Positions 1 to 7,737 of a stretch of 15,000 nt of DNA are shown piece by piece. Source of the DNA: Neobacillus niacini (GTDB lineage: Bacteria; Bacillota; Bacilli; Bacillales; Cytobacillaceae); NCBI RefSeq assembly GCF_030817595.1, contig NZ_JAUSZN010000001.1, positions 4,327,501 to 4,342,500 on the forward strand. Direction: 5' to 3'. The notes beneath the pieces were generated by a model. That model was not told the DNA's origin and ran no database searches. It saw only the letters and a list, made by a program, of their open reading frames with translations. Position 1 is the stretch's first letter; the number at the start of each line of letters is the position of its first letter. Made by a program: the position numbers and the translations under genes.

Positions 1-129
1 AAAATCCAGCACAGTATCTTCTTTCATACTTAATACATAAAAAGCCAAACGAGCAGCCGTTTTTGGGCCGATACCAGGCAGTTTCATAAAACTGTCAATC
101 AACTTAGAAATCGGTTCTGGATAATGCAT
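1..129 (-). CDS. recR: Recombination protein RecR, N-terminal part (cut by window edge)
   Basis: RecR forms a ring that works with RecO and RecF to load RecA at gapped or damaged DNA during recombinational repair. Only the first 43 codons are present. They begin [19 protein letters not shown] and include the [13 protein letters not shown] helix-hairpin-helix that starts RecR proteins; the zinc finger and Toprim domains lie beyond the edge. The ATG at 127-129 is preceded by a strong Shine-Dalgarno AGGAGAGGA (139-147) at 9 nt. It is the last visible gene of the dnaX-yaaK-recR operon, the usual order in Firmicutes. A strong hairpin (154-183) sits immediately upstream of its ribosome binding site. 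Family assignment is from remembered RecR sequences and context. Confidence 0.96.
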   Translation of the reverse strand, partial: MHYPEPISKLIDSFMKLPGIGPKTAARLAFYVLSMKEDTVLDF

Positions 130-153
130 TTCTATTATTCCTCTCCTAGAAAA

Positions 154-183
154 GCATATGCGCCTTTAAAAAGGCGCATATGC
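154..183. repeat. Perfect 13-bp-arm inverted repeat between yaaK and recR
   Basis: GCATATGCGCCTT (154-166) is matched exactly by AAGGCGCATATGC (171-183), leaving a 4-nt loop. In the operon mRNA (minus strand) this gives a very stable hairpin. It begins 14 nt after the yaaK stop codon and ends 7 nt before the recR Shine-Dalgarno. Only four U residues follow it, so it is a poor intrinsic terminator. It could partly attenuate recR, protect mRNA ends or be a processing site; none of these is shown by the sequence. Confidence 0.85.
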
Positions 184-197
184 TGGATCTTCATTAT

Positions 198-515
198 TTA
201 AAAAGGCAGATTCATTCCCTTTGTAAACTGGCCCATTGTATTATTTGTGAGCTCTTCTACCTTTTTTAGCGCGTCGTTCGTTGCCGCCAAGACTAAATCT
301 TGAAGCATTTCGATGTCATCAGGATCCACTGCTTCAGGTTTGATTTGAACATCCACGACTTCTTTGTGTCCTGTTACTATGACAGTTACCATACCGCCGC
401 CTGCTGTTCCTTCAATCTTTTTCTGACCTAACTCCTCTTGTGCTTCAGCCATTTTCTTTTGCATTTTTTGCATTTGTTTCATCATATTTTGCATATTACC
501 CATTCCACCACGCAT
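198..515 (-). CDS. yaaK: YbaB/EbfC-family nucleoid-associated protein YaaK
   Basis: A small protein of 105 residues of the YbaB/EbfC family, whose members are dimeric, bind DNA and associate with the nucleoid. The N-terminus is rich in Met, Gln and Lys ([21 protein letters not shown]), as in Firmicute YaaK, and leads into a helix likely to be coiled coil. The centre carries [17 protein letters not shown] and [11 protein letters not shown], the conserved beta core, and the end is MNLPF. The ATG at 513-515 has GGAGG (526-530) 10 nt upstream. It lies 21 nt downstream of dnaX and upstream of recR, so it is very probably co-transcribed with both. This gene order is conserved in bacteria and links the protein to DNA metabolism, but its exact role is not settled. 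Confidence 0.95.
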   Translation of the reverse strand: MRGGMGNMQNMMKQMQKMQKKMAEAQEELGQKKIEGTAGGGMVTVIVTGHKEVVDVQIKPEAVDPDDIEMLQDLVLAATNDALKKVEELTNNTMGQFTKGMNLPF

Positions 516-536
516 AACCTTTCAACCTCCAATTAA

Positions 537-2225
537 TTAATCAATAATTTCTACAAATTCAGCACCAAACAGGTTTTTTGCCTCTGCTATATGCGGCTCT
601 TCTTCCTGGTTCGATCCAGAAACTTCTCCCTCGACATGATGCTGTGTGCTTAAAAAGTTTTCTCGTATCGATAGCCACTGTTCTTCGGGCACCCCTAGAA
701 CAAGGTATCTATTTCCTGTTAATTCTTGTAGAGCAAGAGTAATCGTCTCGACAAAACGGTTATTATCCATTGCCATTTGACAGTGAATTTCATGTTTAAA
801 TTTTAAAATAAAAGCATCAGCCGAAGCAGCAGCTGGCTCCGCTTCATTTAATAAGGCTGCATGAGACTTCATTAATCTTCCTCTCATTTCGCCCCATTTA
901 CTCTTAATTTGATTAATGTCATTCTTTGTTGCATTCTTTAAAACTTCATTTATTCTTCCAACTGCTGGCTGGAACCCTTTTCTTGAACTTCTTTGCGAAG
1001 GCTTTTGTGCTGCCTGCGGTGCTGCTTCTTGAACCATAACTGAACCATTTGTTTTTAAATGTTGTAATTCATGCTCAAGCTGTTCTATTTTCTTAAGCAG
1101 CTCAGATAGTTGTCCAGCAGGCATTTGCTCTATCTGCTTAGCTTCCGTTTGACACAGCTTTACAATTGCAACTTCTAGAAAGATTCTCGGATGGTTGGTC
1201 CATCGCATATCTTGTTGAGTCTTATTTAGTAGTTCAATGAGCTGATAAATCTGATCATAGGGAACAGCCTCAGCAATTTGACGGAATTCCTCATCCAATA
1301 AGACTCTGTCTAATGATTCTTCAAGATTTGGGGCTGTTTTATATAGCAGCATATCTCGATAATACAATATAAAGTCCTCAATAAATCTTGATGGATCTTT
1401 CCCATGAAACAACAATTCTTCTAATGCTTCTAATCCACTGGCTACATCCTTTTCCATAACGGCCCTTGCAAGCTTGTTTAGAAATCCTTGCGAAACGGAG
1501 CCGGTGACCGTCAAAGCATCTTCAACAGTTACTTCTTCGTGACTAAAAGAGATAGCTTGATCTAAAAGACTTAATGCGTCACGCATACCGCCTTCTGCCG
1601 CTCTAGCAATCATTTTTAAGGCGTCTTCTTCACACTTTACACCTGTTTCCTCAACGATTAATTTCATTCTATTTACTATAGATTGTGCTGTAATTCGTCT
1701 AAAATCAAATCGTTGACATCTAGAGATAATCGTTAAGGGAATTTTATGCGGCTCAGTCGTGGCTAAAATGAAGATGACATGCTTTGGCGGCTCCTCTAAC
1801 GTTTTTAACAAGGCATTAAACGCACTAATGGATAGCATATGCACTTCATCTATAATATAGACCTTGTAGTTAACAGAGGTTGGAGCGAACTTTACTTTAT
1901 CAAGGACATCTCGCATTTCTTCCACTCTGGAGTTTGATGCTGCATCAAATTCCAGCACATCTGATATAGTTCCATTGGTAATACCCTTACATGCAGCACA
2001 TTCATTGCAGGGTTCAGAAATTGGCGCACGTTCACAATTTACTGCTTTAGCCAATATTTTGGCTGCACTAGTTTTACCTGTTCCTCTTGGCCCGTTAAAT
2101 AAATAGGCATGGGAAATTTTTTGTTGAAGCAGGGCATTTTGCAATGTTTTCGTAACATGTTCTTGTCCTACTACATCAATAAATTGCTGAGGACGCCAAA
2201 CACGATATAAAGCCTGATAAGCCAC
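537..2225 (-). CDS. dnaX: DNA polymerase III subunits gamma/tau
   Basis: The clamp-loader ATPase of the replicative DNA polymerase holoenzyme, 562 residues, close to the roughly 563 of B. subtilis DnaX. Using the GTG at 2223-2225 (protein begins (M)AYQALYRVWRPQ), Walker A GPRGTGKT is at about 45-52, zinc-binding cysteines are at 64, 73, 76 and 79, Walker B IIDEVHML is around 124-131 and the sensor/SRC motif ISRCQRF is near 167-173. A lower-similarity, Gln/Lys-rich tau-type C-terminal region follows. The GTG is preferred because GGGGG (2234-2238) lies 8 nt upstream and the family's conserved N-terminus starts there. An in-frame ATG at 2261 overlaps the -10 box of the likely promoter, so it should not be in the transcript. 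First gene of the dnaX-yaaK-recR operon. No slippery-sequence evidence for a short gamma form was identified. Confidence 0.97.
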   Translation of the reverse strand: MAYQALYRVWRPQQFIDVVGQEHVTKTLQNALLQQKISHAYLFNGPRGTGKTSAAKILAKAVNCERAPISEPCNECAACKGITNGTISDVLEFDAASNSRVEEMRDVLDKVKFAPTSVNYKVYIIDEVHMLSISAFNALLKTLEEPPKHVIFILATTEPHKIPLTIISRCQRFDFRRITAQSIVNRMKLIVEETGVKCEEDALKMIARAAEGGMRDALSLLDQAISFSHEEVTVEDALTVTGSVSQGFLNKLARAVMEKDVASGLEALEELLFHGKDPSRFIEDFILYYRDMLLYKTAPNLEESLDRVLLDEEFRQIAEAVPYDQIYQLIELLNKTQQDMRWTNHPRIFLEVAIVKLCQTEAKQIEQMPAGQLSELLKKIEQLEHELQHLKTNGSVMVQEAAPQAAQKPSQRSSRKGFQPAVGRINEVLKNATKNDINQIKSKWGEMRGRLMKSHAALLNEAEPAAASADAFILKFKHEIHCQMAMDNNRFVETITLALQELTGNRYLVLGVPEEQWLSIRENFLSTQHHVEGEVSGSNQEEEPHIAEAKNLFGAEFVEIID

Positions 2226-2259
2226 AAACATCGCCCCCTTCAAAAATTCTTTCCTAATC

Positions 2260-2289
2260 ATTATAACTTATCCTTTTTCTATTTATCAA
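2260..2289 (-). promoter_or_regulatory. Sigma-A promoter for dnaX-yaaK-recR
   Basis: On the minus strand TTGATA (2284-2289) is followed after 18 bp by a perfect TATAAT (2260-2265). Transcription would start near 2253, leaving about 28 nt of leader before the GTG of dnaX with its Shine-Dalgarno at 2234-2238. The promoter begins 10 bp after the U-tract of the SRP RNA terminator, so it separates dnaX from the RNA gene. Confidence 0.75.
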
Positions 2290-2298
2290 AGAGAATAC

Positions 2299-2329
2299 AA
2301 AAAAACTCATCTCGTATTCGAAATGAGTT
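2299..2329 (-). terminator. Intrinsic terminator of the SRP RNA gene
   Basis: On the minus strand the arms AACTCAT (2323-2329) and ATGAGTT (2304-2310) flank a 12-nt loop that can pair further, followed by a run of T (2299-2305). It lies about 17 nt beyond the predicted mature 3' end of the SRP RNA and just before the dnaX promoter. Confidence 0.8.
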
Positions 2330-2345
2330 GTTTTTACATTATAAA

Positions 2346-2617
2346 CTGCCGTGCACCTTCCGTCGACTTCGCACCCATAGGCGCTGCTTAAGCAGTTAGC
2401 TCGGCCCAGGCCACCCTGCGGCACATGGAAGCTTCCACTTAATGCTGCTTCCTTCCGGACCTGACATGGTTCATGGATTCCCATTGCGCAGGACCCGGGC
2501 GTCAACACTACTTACTTAAGGCGGACCCTACAGGATACCAGCCTCGGGAAGGGATTCAGCCTCGCTAGAGCGGATTGCGAGTACAGGGCACCGCTACCTC
2601 CCCGCCTAGCACGGCAA
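2346..2617 (-). ncRNA. scr: Signal recognition particle RNA (large Bacillus-type, scRNA)
   Basis: RNA core of the signal recognition particle, which with Ffh targets nascent membrane and secreted proteins to FtsY and the Sec translocon. The S-domain signature GGTCCGGAAGGAAGCAGC (2444-2461 on the minus strand) is intact, and the 5' part (GCCGTGCTAGGCGGGGAGG) matches the Alu-like domain of Bacillus SRP RNA. The ends pair: GCCGTGC (2609-2615) with GCACGGC (2348-2354). The length of about 272 nt agrees with the 271-nt B. subtilis scRNA and not with the short 4.5S type. In B. subtilis the RNA is made as a longer precursor trimmed by RNase III; here the promoter about 40 nt upstream and the terminator downstream fit that. 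The ends are inferred to within a few nucleotides. Confidence 0.96.
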
Positions 2618-2637
2618 AGTTGATAACAAATTTTAAG

Positions 2638-2689
2638 GCGTCTTTATCTGACGCTTTTTTAGTATACTAACTTTTGGGGGAAAAATCAA
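2638..2689 (-). promoter_or_regulatory. Promoter and 5' leader hairpin of the SRP RNA precursor
   Basis: On the minus strand TTGATT (2684-2689), a 17-bp spacer and TATACT (2661-2666) form a good sigma-A promoter, with a start near 2654. The first transcribed bases form a hairpin, GCGTC (2650-2654) with GACGC (2638-2642), loop of 7 nt. The mature RNA begins about 38 nt downstream. Read on the plus strand the same hairpin is followed by six T, so it also looks like a terminator against antisense transcription. Confidence 0.7.
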
Positions 2690-2706
2690 TCTTTATCAAT
2701 TGTAAA

Positions 2707-3216
<510 letters not shown>

Positions 3217-3250
3217 TTATATGATCATTTTGACTCTTACTATTTTCCCC

Positions 3251-3259
3251 ATTATATCA
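3251..3259 (-). promoter_or_regulatory. Extended -10 promoter for tadA
   Basis: The minus strand reads TGATATAAT, a perfect TATAAT (3251-3256) with the TGn extension (3257-3259). No good -35 hexamer is seen about 17 bp upstream, as is usual for extended -10 promoters. Predicted start near 3244, about 40 nt before the tadA ATG. It abuts the likely sigma-E promoter of sleL on the other strand. Confidence 0.55.
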
Positions 3260-3285
3260 TGAATCCATAATCTTACTCATAGAAT
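3257..3285 (+). promoter_or_regulatory. Possible sigma-E (mother-cell) promoter of sleL
   Basis: CATAGAAT (3278-3285) matches 7 of 8 positions of the sigma-E -10 consensus CATACAnT. TCATGAA (3257-3263), 14 bp upstream, is a partial match to the -35 box. Predicted start near 3293, about 25 nt before the sleL ATG. Sigma-E control is known for yaaH in B. subtilis; here it is inferred from the motif. Confidence 0.45.
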
Positions 3286-3317
3286 AGATGTAGTGTTGTT
3301 GCTTAGGAGGGGAAGAT

Positions 3318-4601
3318 ATGCAAATTCATGTTGTGAGAGCAAATGAATCATTAACAACCATTGCAAGGGCATACAATACAACAGTGAATGATATAGTTGA
3401 AGCAAATGACATCCCTAATCCAAATAATCTCGTCGTCGGTCAAGCAATGGTGATTCCGATCGTTGGCAGTTTTTATTATGTACAGCCTGGAGATAGTCTA
3501 TGGTCAATCGGGCAAAAAGTAGGTGTACCCTATCAACAAATTGCCTCTGCTAATCGTATTTCATTAAACCAGCAACTCTATGTCGGCTTCCGTCTTTATA
3601 TTCCGCCGATACCAAAAAGAAGAGGAGAATTTAATGCTTATGTCGAACCTCGAGGCACTAGTGTTTCCCCTATTTTAGAAACTAGTGCACGGGAAGCAGG
3701 TCCCTATTTAACCTACCTTGCACCGTTCAGTTTTCAAGCTCTTCGCGATGGGTCTTTAAAGGAGCCCTTATTAAATAATTTTCCAGCCATCGCGAGAGCG
3801 AATCGAAATGTATTAATGATGGTTATAACGAACCAAGAAAATGATCAATTTAGTAATGAATTGGGTCGTATTTTACTTAATGATATTCCAGTACAAGATA
3901 GATTCTTAAATAATATTGTTGCCACTGCAAAGAAATATGGGTTTAGAGATATTCATTTTGATTTTGAATTTTTACGTCCGGCAGACCGTGAAGCCTATAA
4001 TACATTTTTAAGAAAGGCAAAAGCCCGGTTTCAAAGGGAAGGCTGGTTATTGTCAACGGCGCTGGCACCGAAAACTAGTGCTACACAACAAGGAGCATGG
4101 TATGAAGCCCATGATTATCGGGCTCACGGTCAAATCGTTGATTTTGTAGTTATTATGACCTATGAATGGGGCTACAGCGGTGGTCCTGCTATGGCTGTTT
4201 CACCTATTGATCAGGTCCGGAGGGTTTTAGAATATGCGATTACAGAAATGCCTCCGAATAAAATCTTAATGGGTCAGAACTTATATGGATATGACTGGAC
4301 ACTTCCTTTTGTTCAAGGCTCTGTCGCAAAAGCCGTCAGCCCGCAGCAAGCGATTGAACTTGCTGCTGCAAACAACGTTCCTATTCAGTATGATACAAAA
4401 GCACAGGCACCTTTCTTCCGATACACAGCAGACGGAAAGCAGCATGAGGTTTGGTTTGAGGATGCCCGCTCGATCCAAGCCAAATTTAATTTGATAAAAG
4501 AATTAGGTATTAGAGGGATGAGTTATTGGAAGCTTGGCCTGGCATTTCCGCAGAATTGGCTTTTAATTGTTGAGAATTTCAATGTGGTAAAAAGAGGTTA
4601 A
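3318..4601 (+). CDS. sleL: Spore cortex-lytic N-acetylglucosaminidase SleL/YaaH (LysM-LysM-GH18)
   Basis: A spore-associated glycoside hydrolase that cleaves cortex peptidoglycan fragments during germination. Its 427 residues equal the B. subtilis YaaH length as I recall it. Two LysM domains (about 2-47 and 52-97) bind peptidoglycan, and a GH18 barrel follows from about 105 to the end. The GH18 active-site strand is visible as D211-I-H-F-D215-F-E217, with Glu217 the expected acid/base. Further conserved blocks are TALAPKTSATQQG, MTYEWGYSGGP and GMSYWKLG. There is no classical signal peptide: the protein begins directly with LysM, as in YaaH, which is made in the mother cell and assembled onto the spore. 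The ATG is preceded by GGAGGGG at about 5 nt. Single-gene unit with its own terminator. Spore function is from the family. Confidence 0.95.
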   Translation: MQIHVVRANESLTTIARAYNTTVNDIVEANDIPNPNNLVVGQAMVIPIVGSFYYVQPGDSLWSIGQKVGVPYQQIASANRISLNQQLYVGFRLYIPPIPKRRGEFNAYVEPRGTSVSPILETSAREAGPYLTYLAPFSFQALRDGSLKEPLLNNFPAIARANRNVLMMVITNQENDQFSNELGRILLNDIPVQDRFLNNIVATAKKYGFRDIHFDFEFLRPADREAYNTFLRKAKARFQREGWLLSTALAPKTSATQQGAWYEAHDYRAHGQIVDFVVIMTYEWGYSGGPAMAVSPIDQVRRVLEYAITEMPPNKILMGQNLYGYDWTLPFVQGSVAKAVSPQQAIELAAANNVPIQYDTKAQAPFFRYTADGKQHEVWFEDARSIQAKFNLIKELGIRGMSYWKLGLAFPQNWLLIVENFNVVKRG

Positions 4602-4617
4602 TAAATTTTTATAACAT

Positions 4618-4643
4618 AAACTGCCGTATTTCGGCAGTTTTTT
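4618..4643 (+). terminator. Intrinsic terminator of sleL
   Basis: AAACTGCCG (4618-4626) pairs with CGGCAGTTT (4632-4640) across a 5-nt loop and is followed by more T (to 4643). It begins 17 nt after the sleL stop codon. Confidence 0.88.
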
Positions 4644-4809
4644 CATATATTCGACATTAAAATTTCTTCTTCTACAATTTCCATATCCCTTCCTGTGTCA
4701 GATTATGATAATATATTATTTGTGCCATTTAGAACGTTAGAAAAAAGTTTCCGGTTTATAGCTGGTTAAACATAGAATTCGCAGGCAGTTGGAGAAGGAG
4801 GATCAGCAA

Positions 4810-5457
4810 ATGGGGTATACTCCCTTTATTACCGTTGAAGGGCCGATTGGTGTAGGTAAAACATCTCTCGCAAAAGCCATTTCAGATCAATTTAATTTTG
4901 CTTTATTAAAAGAGATTGTCGATGAAAATCCATTTTTGGGGAAATTTTATGACAATATTGAAGAGTGGAGTTTCCAAACGGAAATGTTTTTTCTTTGCAA
5001 CCGTTATAAGCAATTGGGGGATATTAATACCCATTACTTAAGTAAAAGTCAGGCTGTTGTAGCAGATTATCATATTTTAAAGAACTTAATTTTTGCCCAG
5101 AGGACCTTAAACCCCGACGAATATCAAAAATACTATAAAATATATCAGCTCCTAACGGAAGACATGCCAAAGCCAAATGTTATTATTTATCTAAATGCGA
5201 GTTTAGATACTCTTCTAAAGAGAATTAAAATAAGAGGACGCGAGGTAGAGAAAAATATCAGTCCCCTATATTTAGAACAGCTATCGCTTGACTATGAACA
5301 AACCATAACGCGCTTTGAGCAATCACATCCAGAAATTCCTGTTCTTCGCTTTAATGGTGATGAATTAGACTTTGTAAAGAATGAAGCGGACTTGAATTTT
5401 ATTATTGAAAAGCTCATAGGCTCATTAAAGAAAAGCAGCACGACAAACACACGATAA
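4810..5457 (+). CDS. dgk: Deoxyguanosine kinase (deoxynucleoside kinase family)
   Basis: Phosphorylates deoxyguanosine (and related purine deoxynucleosides) with ATP for nucleotide salvage. The 215-residue protein shows the P-loop GPIGVGKTS (11-19), the catalytic-base region KEIVDENPF (Glu35), a DYH triplet (86-88) in place of the DRS seen in other members, and the LID arginines KRIKIRGREVEKN (about 137-149). The whole chain aligns well by eye with remembered B. subtilis Dgk, including FYDNIEEWSFQTEMFFLCNRYKQL. The ATG at 4810 is chosen because AAGGAGG (4795-4801) lies 8 nt upstream; an in-frame TTG at 4789 precedes that site and is unlikely. A possible extended -10 (TGATAATAT, 4706-4714) lies upstream but lacks a clear -35. 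Followed after 16 nt by a second kinase gene, so a two-gene operon is likely. Confidence 0.9.
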   Translation: MGYTPFITVEGPIGVGKTSLAKAISDQFNFALLKEIVDENPFLGKFYDNIEEWSFQTEMFFLCNRYKQLGDINTHYLSKSQAVVADYHILKNLIFAQRTLNPDEYQKYYKIYQLLTEDMPKPNVIIYLNASLDTLLKRIKIRGREVEKNISPLYLEQLSLDYEQTITRFEQSHPEIPVLRFNGDELDFVKNEADLNFIIEKLIGSLKKSSTTNTR

Positions 5458-5473
5458 GAATTGGGGGATGTAA

Positions 5474-6169
5474 GTGAGTATCGTTATTGGTGGTATGATA
5501 GGTCTTGGTAAAACAAGTGTGGCTGATACATTAAATGCATATTTTCAAAGGAGCGGAATTGACAGTAAGGTTTTTTATGAGACTGTTGATGATAATCCGA
5601 TTCTTCCGCTCTACTATGAATTAACGCCGGAAGAATTAGATGCAAGAAGAATCCCATTTCTCTTGCAATTATTTTTCTTAAATAAACGTTTTAAAACAGT
5701 AAAGGATTGTGTAAGCTGGAAAGACCCTATTTACACGATTCAGGATCGCTCCATCTACGAGGACTGGTACTTTGCTTATGTAAACAAAAATCTTGGCAGA
5801 ATTTCTGACCTTGAATTTAGAATATATGAAGACCTTGTTGAGAACATGATGCAAGAGTTAAATGAACTTCCAAAAAAGGCTCCTGACTTAATGGTTTATT
5901 TAAAAGGTTCCTTTGATACTGTCATTGATCGAATTATGGCACGCGGCCGAAGCTTTGAAATTAATCCTGAACTGAAAGAGTATTACTTTGAAGTTTGGAA
6001 AGGTTATGATGAGTGGGTTATTAATAACTATAATGCCAGTGAAGTGCTAATCGTCGATATGGATCATACGGATGTCGTTAAGCGCCCAGAAGATGCATTA
6101 AGAGTATGCCGTGAAGTGGACGAACGCCTGAAAGAAATATTAAATATGACAAAAGCCCATATTGGTTAA
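5474..6169 (+). CDS. dck: Deoxynucleoside kinase at the dck position (deoxyadenosine/deoxycytidine kinase)
   Basis: Second salvage kinase, 231 residues, expected to phosphorylate deoxyadenosine and/or deoxycytidine. Visible motifs are the P-loop GGMIGLGKTS (6-15), ETVDDNP with Glu36 as likely catalytic base, DRSIYED with the DRS triplet (91-93), and LID residues RIMARGRSFE (153-162). Start is GTG at 5474, with GGGGGA (5463-5468) 5 nt upstream; the next ATG would remove the P-loop. It occupies the place of B. subtilis dck, but the protein reads less like that Dck and more like the lactobacillar deoxyadenosine kinase subunit (VDDNP, LPLYYE, FLLQLFFLN, RSIYED). Substrate specificity is therefore open. 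Its stop codon lies in the loop of the terminator. Confidence 0.82.
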   Translation: MSIVIGGMIGLGKTSVADTLNAYFQRSGIDSKVFYETVDDNPILPLYYELTPEELDARRIPFLLQLFFLNKRFKTVKDCVSWKDPIYTIQDRSIYEDWYFAYVNKNLGRISDLEFRIYEDLVENMMQELNELPKKAPDLMVYLKGSFDTVIDRIMARGRSFEINPELKEYYFEVWKGYDEWVINNYNASEVLIVDMDHTDVVKRPEDALRVCREVDERLKEILNMTKAHIG

Positions 6170-6189
6170 TTCCAATAGGGCTTTTTTTT
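6152..6189 (+). terminator. Intrinsic terminator of dgk-dck, overlapping the dck 3' end
   Basis: GCCC plus TATTGG (6155-6165) pair with CCAATA plus GGGC (6172-6181), with one unpaired A, followed by eight T (6182-6189). The dck stop codon TAA (6167-6169) is in the loop, so gene and terminator overlap. Confidence 0.88.
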
Positions 6190-6211
6190 ACAATTTAGAA
6201 AGAAAATATAA

Positions 6212-6242
6212 AAAATCCGTCCAAATGCTTGGACGGATTTTA
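6212..6242 (-). terminator. Terminator after tRNA-Ser (nearly symmetric)
   Basis: The sequence AAAATCCGTCCAA / TTGGACGGATTTT forms a 13-bp stem with a 4-nt loop. On the minus strand it is followed by T residues, which suits the end of the serS/tRNA-Ser transcript 35 nt downstream of the tRNA. On the plus strand it also ends in TTTT, so it may back up the dck terminator. Confidence 0.82.
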
Positions 6243-6276
6243 TCTCCAGTTTTATGCGCGATTATAATAAAATAGA

Positions 6277-6369
6277 TGGCGGAGGAAGAGGGATTCGAAC
6301 CCCCGCGCGGTTTAACCCGCCTGTCGGTTTTCAAGACCGATCCCTTCAGCCGGACTTGGGTATTCCTCC
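6277..6369 (-). tRNA. tRNA-Ser (anticodon UGA), CCA encoded
   Basis: A class II tRNA of 93 nt. The acceptor stem GGAGGAA (5' end at 6369) pairs with TTCCTCC, followed by discriminator G and an encoded CCA (6277-6279). The anticodon stem TCGGT/ACCGA encloses the loop CTTGAAA, giving anticodon TGA (6331-6333), which reads UCA codons. The long variable arm (CAGGCGGGTTAAACCGCGC region) is typical of Ser tRNAs, and GGTTCGAATCC is the T arm. It lies downstream of serS with its own promoter. Confidence 0.97.
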
Positions 6370-6384
6370 GTATCGACAAGAGAT

Positions 6385-6414
6385 AGAATATCACATTCCC
6401 ACTATCCCTGTCAA
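6385..6414 (-). promoter_or_regulatory. Sigma-A promoter for tRNA-Ser
   Basis: On the minus strand a consensus TTGACA (6409-6414), an 18-bp spacer and TATTCT (6385-6390) with a TGn extension. Predicted start near 6378, about 9 nt before the tRNA 5' end. It lies between serS and the tRNA, where no terminator is seen, so the tRNA can be made alone or with serS read-through. Confidence 0.75.
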
Positions 6415-6431
6415 CACATGATTAATTTTTT

Positions 6432-7712
6432 TTATTCTGGTGCGATAACTTCTTTATTTCCCATATATGGACGTAACACCTTAGGAATTACCACACTTCC
6501 ATCAGCCTGCTGGTAATTTTCCAAGATAGCTGCAACTGTTCTACCAATTGCCAACCCAGATCCGTTTAAAGTATGAACATGTTCAGGCTTCGCTTTCGGG
6601 TCACGTCGGAAGCGGATATTCGCACGGCGAGCTTGGAATGCTTCAAAGTTACTGCAAGAAGAAATCTCACGATATGTTCCATAGCTTGGGATCCATACTT
6701 CAATATCATACTTTTTTGCTGCCGTAAAGCCAAGGTCACCCGTACACATGCTTAACACTCGATAAGGTAATTCAAGTAATTGAAGCACGCGTTCCGCATC
6801 ACTTGTCAACTTTTCAAGTTCCTCATAAGAATCCTCTGGCTTAACAAACTTCACTAGCTCTACCTTATTGAACTGGTGCTGGCGGATTAATCCACGTGTG
6901 TCCCGCCCCGCAGAACCAGCCTCAGAACGGAAGCATGCACTATAGGCTGCAAAGCGGATTGGAAGCTCATCTCCGCTTAATATTTCATCACGGTGGAGGT
7001 TGGTAACTGGCACCTCTGCTGTTGGAATTAAGAAATAATCTTCACTTTCAATTAAAAACGCATCTTCTTCAAATTTTGGAAGTTGACCTGTACCAGTCAT
7101 ACTCGCGCGGTTTACCATATATGGCGGCAATATTTCTTTGTAGCCATGCTCATCTACATGCAGGTCAAGCATAAAGTTCATTAATGCACGCTCTAAGCGG
7201 GCTCCGAGACCTTTATAAAAAACGAAACGGCTGCCTGTAACCTTGCCCGCACGCTCAAAGTCAAGGATACCTAGATGGTCCGCAACATCCCAGTGCGGCT
7301 TTGCCTCAAATTCAAAGTCCCGTACTTGACCCCATTTTTTAATCTCCACATTATCATCTTCTGACTCACCAATTGGCACACTTTCATGTGGAATATTTGG
7401 AATGCTCATTAACAACAAGTCGAGCGTTTCCTCAACACTGCGGAGCTCCTCATCCAATACTTTGATCCTATCGCCAACCTCACGCATTTCTACAATAAGA
7501 TGGTCAGCATTGGCCTTTTCACGCTTTAAAGCAGCTACCTGCTGGGAAACCTCATTGCGTTTGCTTTTTAATTGTTCTGCCTCGACGATTAAATCACGTC
7601 TGCGCTGATCTAAGTCTTCGAACTTTCCTAGGTCTGTCAGGTCCTCCCCACGGTGCTGGAGCTTTTCCTTAACCTCAGCAAAATTAGCTCGTAATAATTT
7701 AATGTCTAACAT
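6432..7712 (-). CDS. serS: Seryl-tRNA synthetase
   Basis: Charges tRNA-Ser with serine using ATP. The 426 residues fit the bacterial class IIa enzyme: an N-terminal helical arm (about 30-105, long antiparallel coiled coil with [19 protein letters not shown]) that grips the long variable arm of tRNA-Ser, then the catalytic core. TAEVP (231-235) binds serine, motif 2 is [14 protein letters not shown] (261-274) and motif 3 is GSGLAIGRT (384-392). The ATG at 7710-7712 has AGGAG (7720-7724) 7 nt upstream. Expression is controlled by a T-box leader upstream; an unusual palindromic element lies between that leader's terminator and the start codon. tRNA-Ser follows 62 nt downstream. Confidence 0.98.
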   Translation of the reverse strand: MLDIKLLRANFAEVKEKLQHRGEDLTDLGKFEDLDQRRRDLIVEAEQLKSKRNEVSQQVAALKREKANADHLIVEMREVGDRIKVLDEELRSVEETLDLLLMSIPNIPHESVPIGESEDDNVEIKKWGQVRDFEFEAKPHWDVADHLGILDFERAGKVTGSRFVFYKGLGARLERALMNFMLDLHVDEHGYKEILPPYMVNRASMTGTGQLPKFEEDAFLIESEDYFLIPTAEVPVTNLHRDEILSGDELPIRFAAYSACFRSEAGSAGRDTRGLIRQHQFNKVELVKFVKPEDSYEELEKLTSDAERVLQLLELPYRVLSMCTGDLGFTAAKKYDIEVWIPSYGTYREISSCSNFEAFQARRANIRFRRDPKAKPEHVHTLNGSGLAIGRTVAAILENYQQADGSVVIPKVLRPYMGNKEVIAPE

Positions 7713-7737
7713 CTTCCCACTCCTAACTAAATTATAA

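Noticed and set aside
2254..2508. Minus-strand reading frame of 84 codons
   Set aside because: It runs through the SRP RNA and its terminator.
4771..4778. Second CATAGAAT octamer ahead of dgk as a sigma-E -10
   Set aside because: No -35-like sequence lies 14-15 bp upstream and dgk is not known as a sporulation gene; a chance match is likely.
6188..6394. Minus-strand reading frame of 68 codons
   Set aside because: It covers tRNA-Ser and its promoter and terminator.
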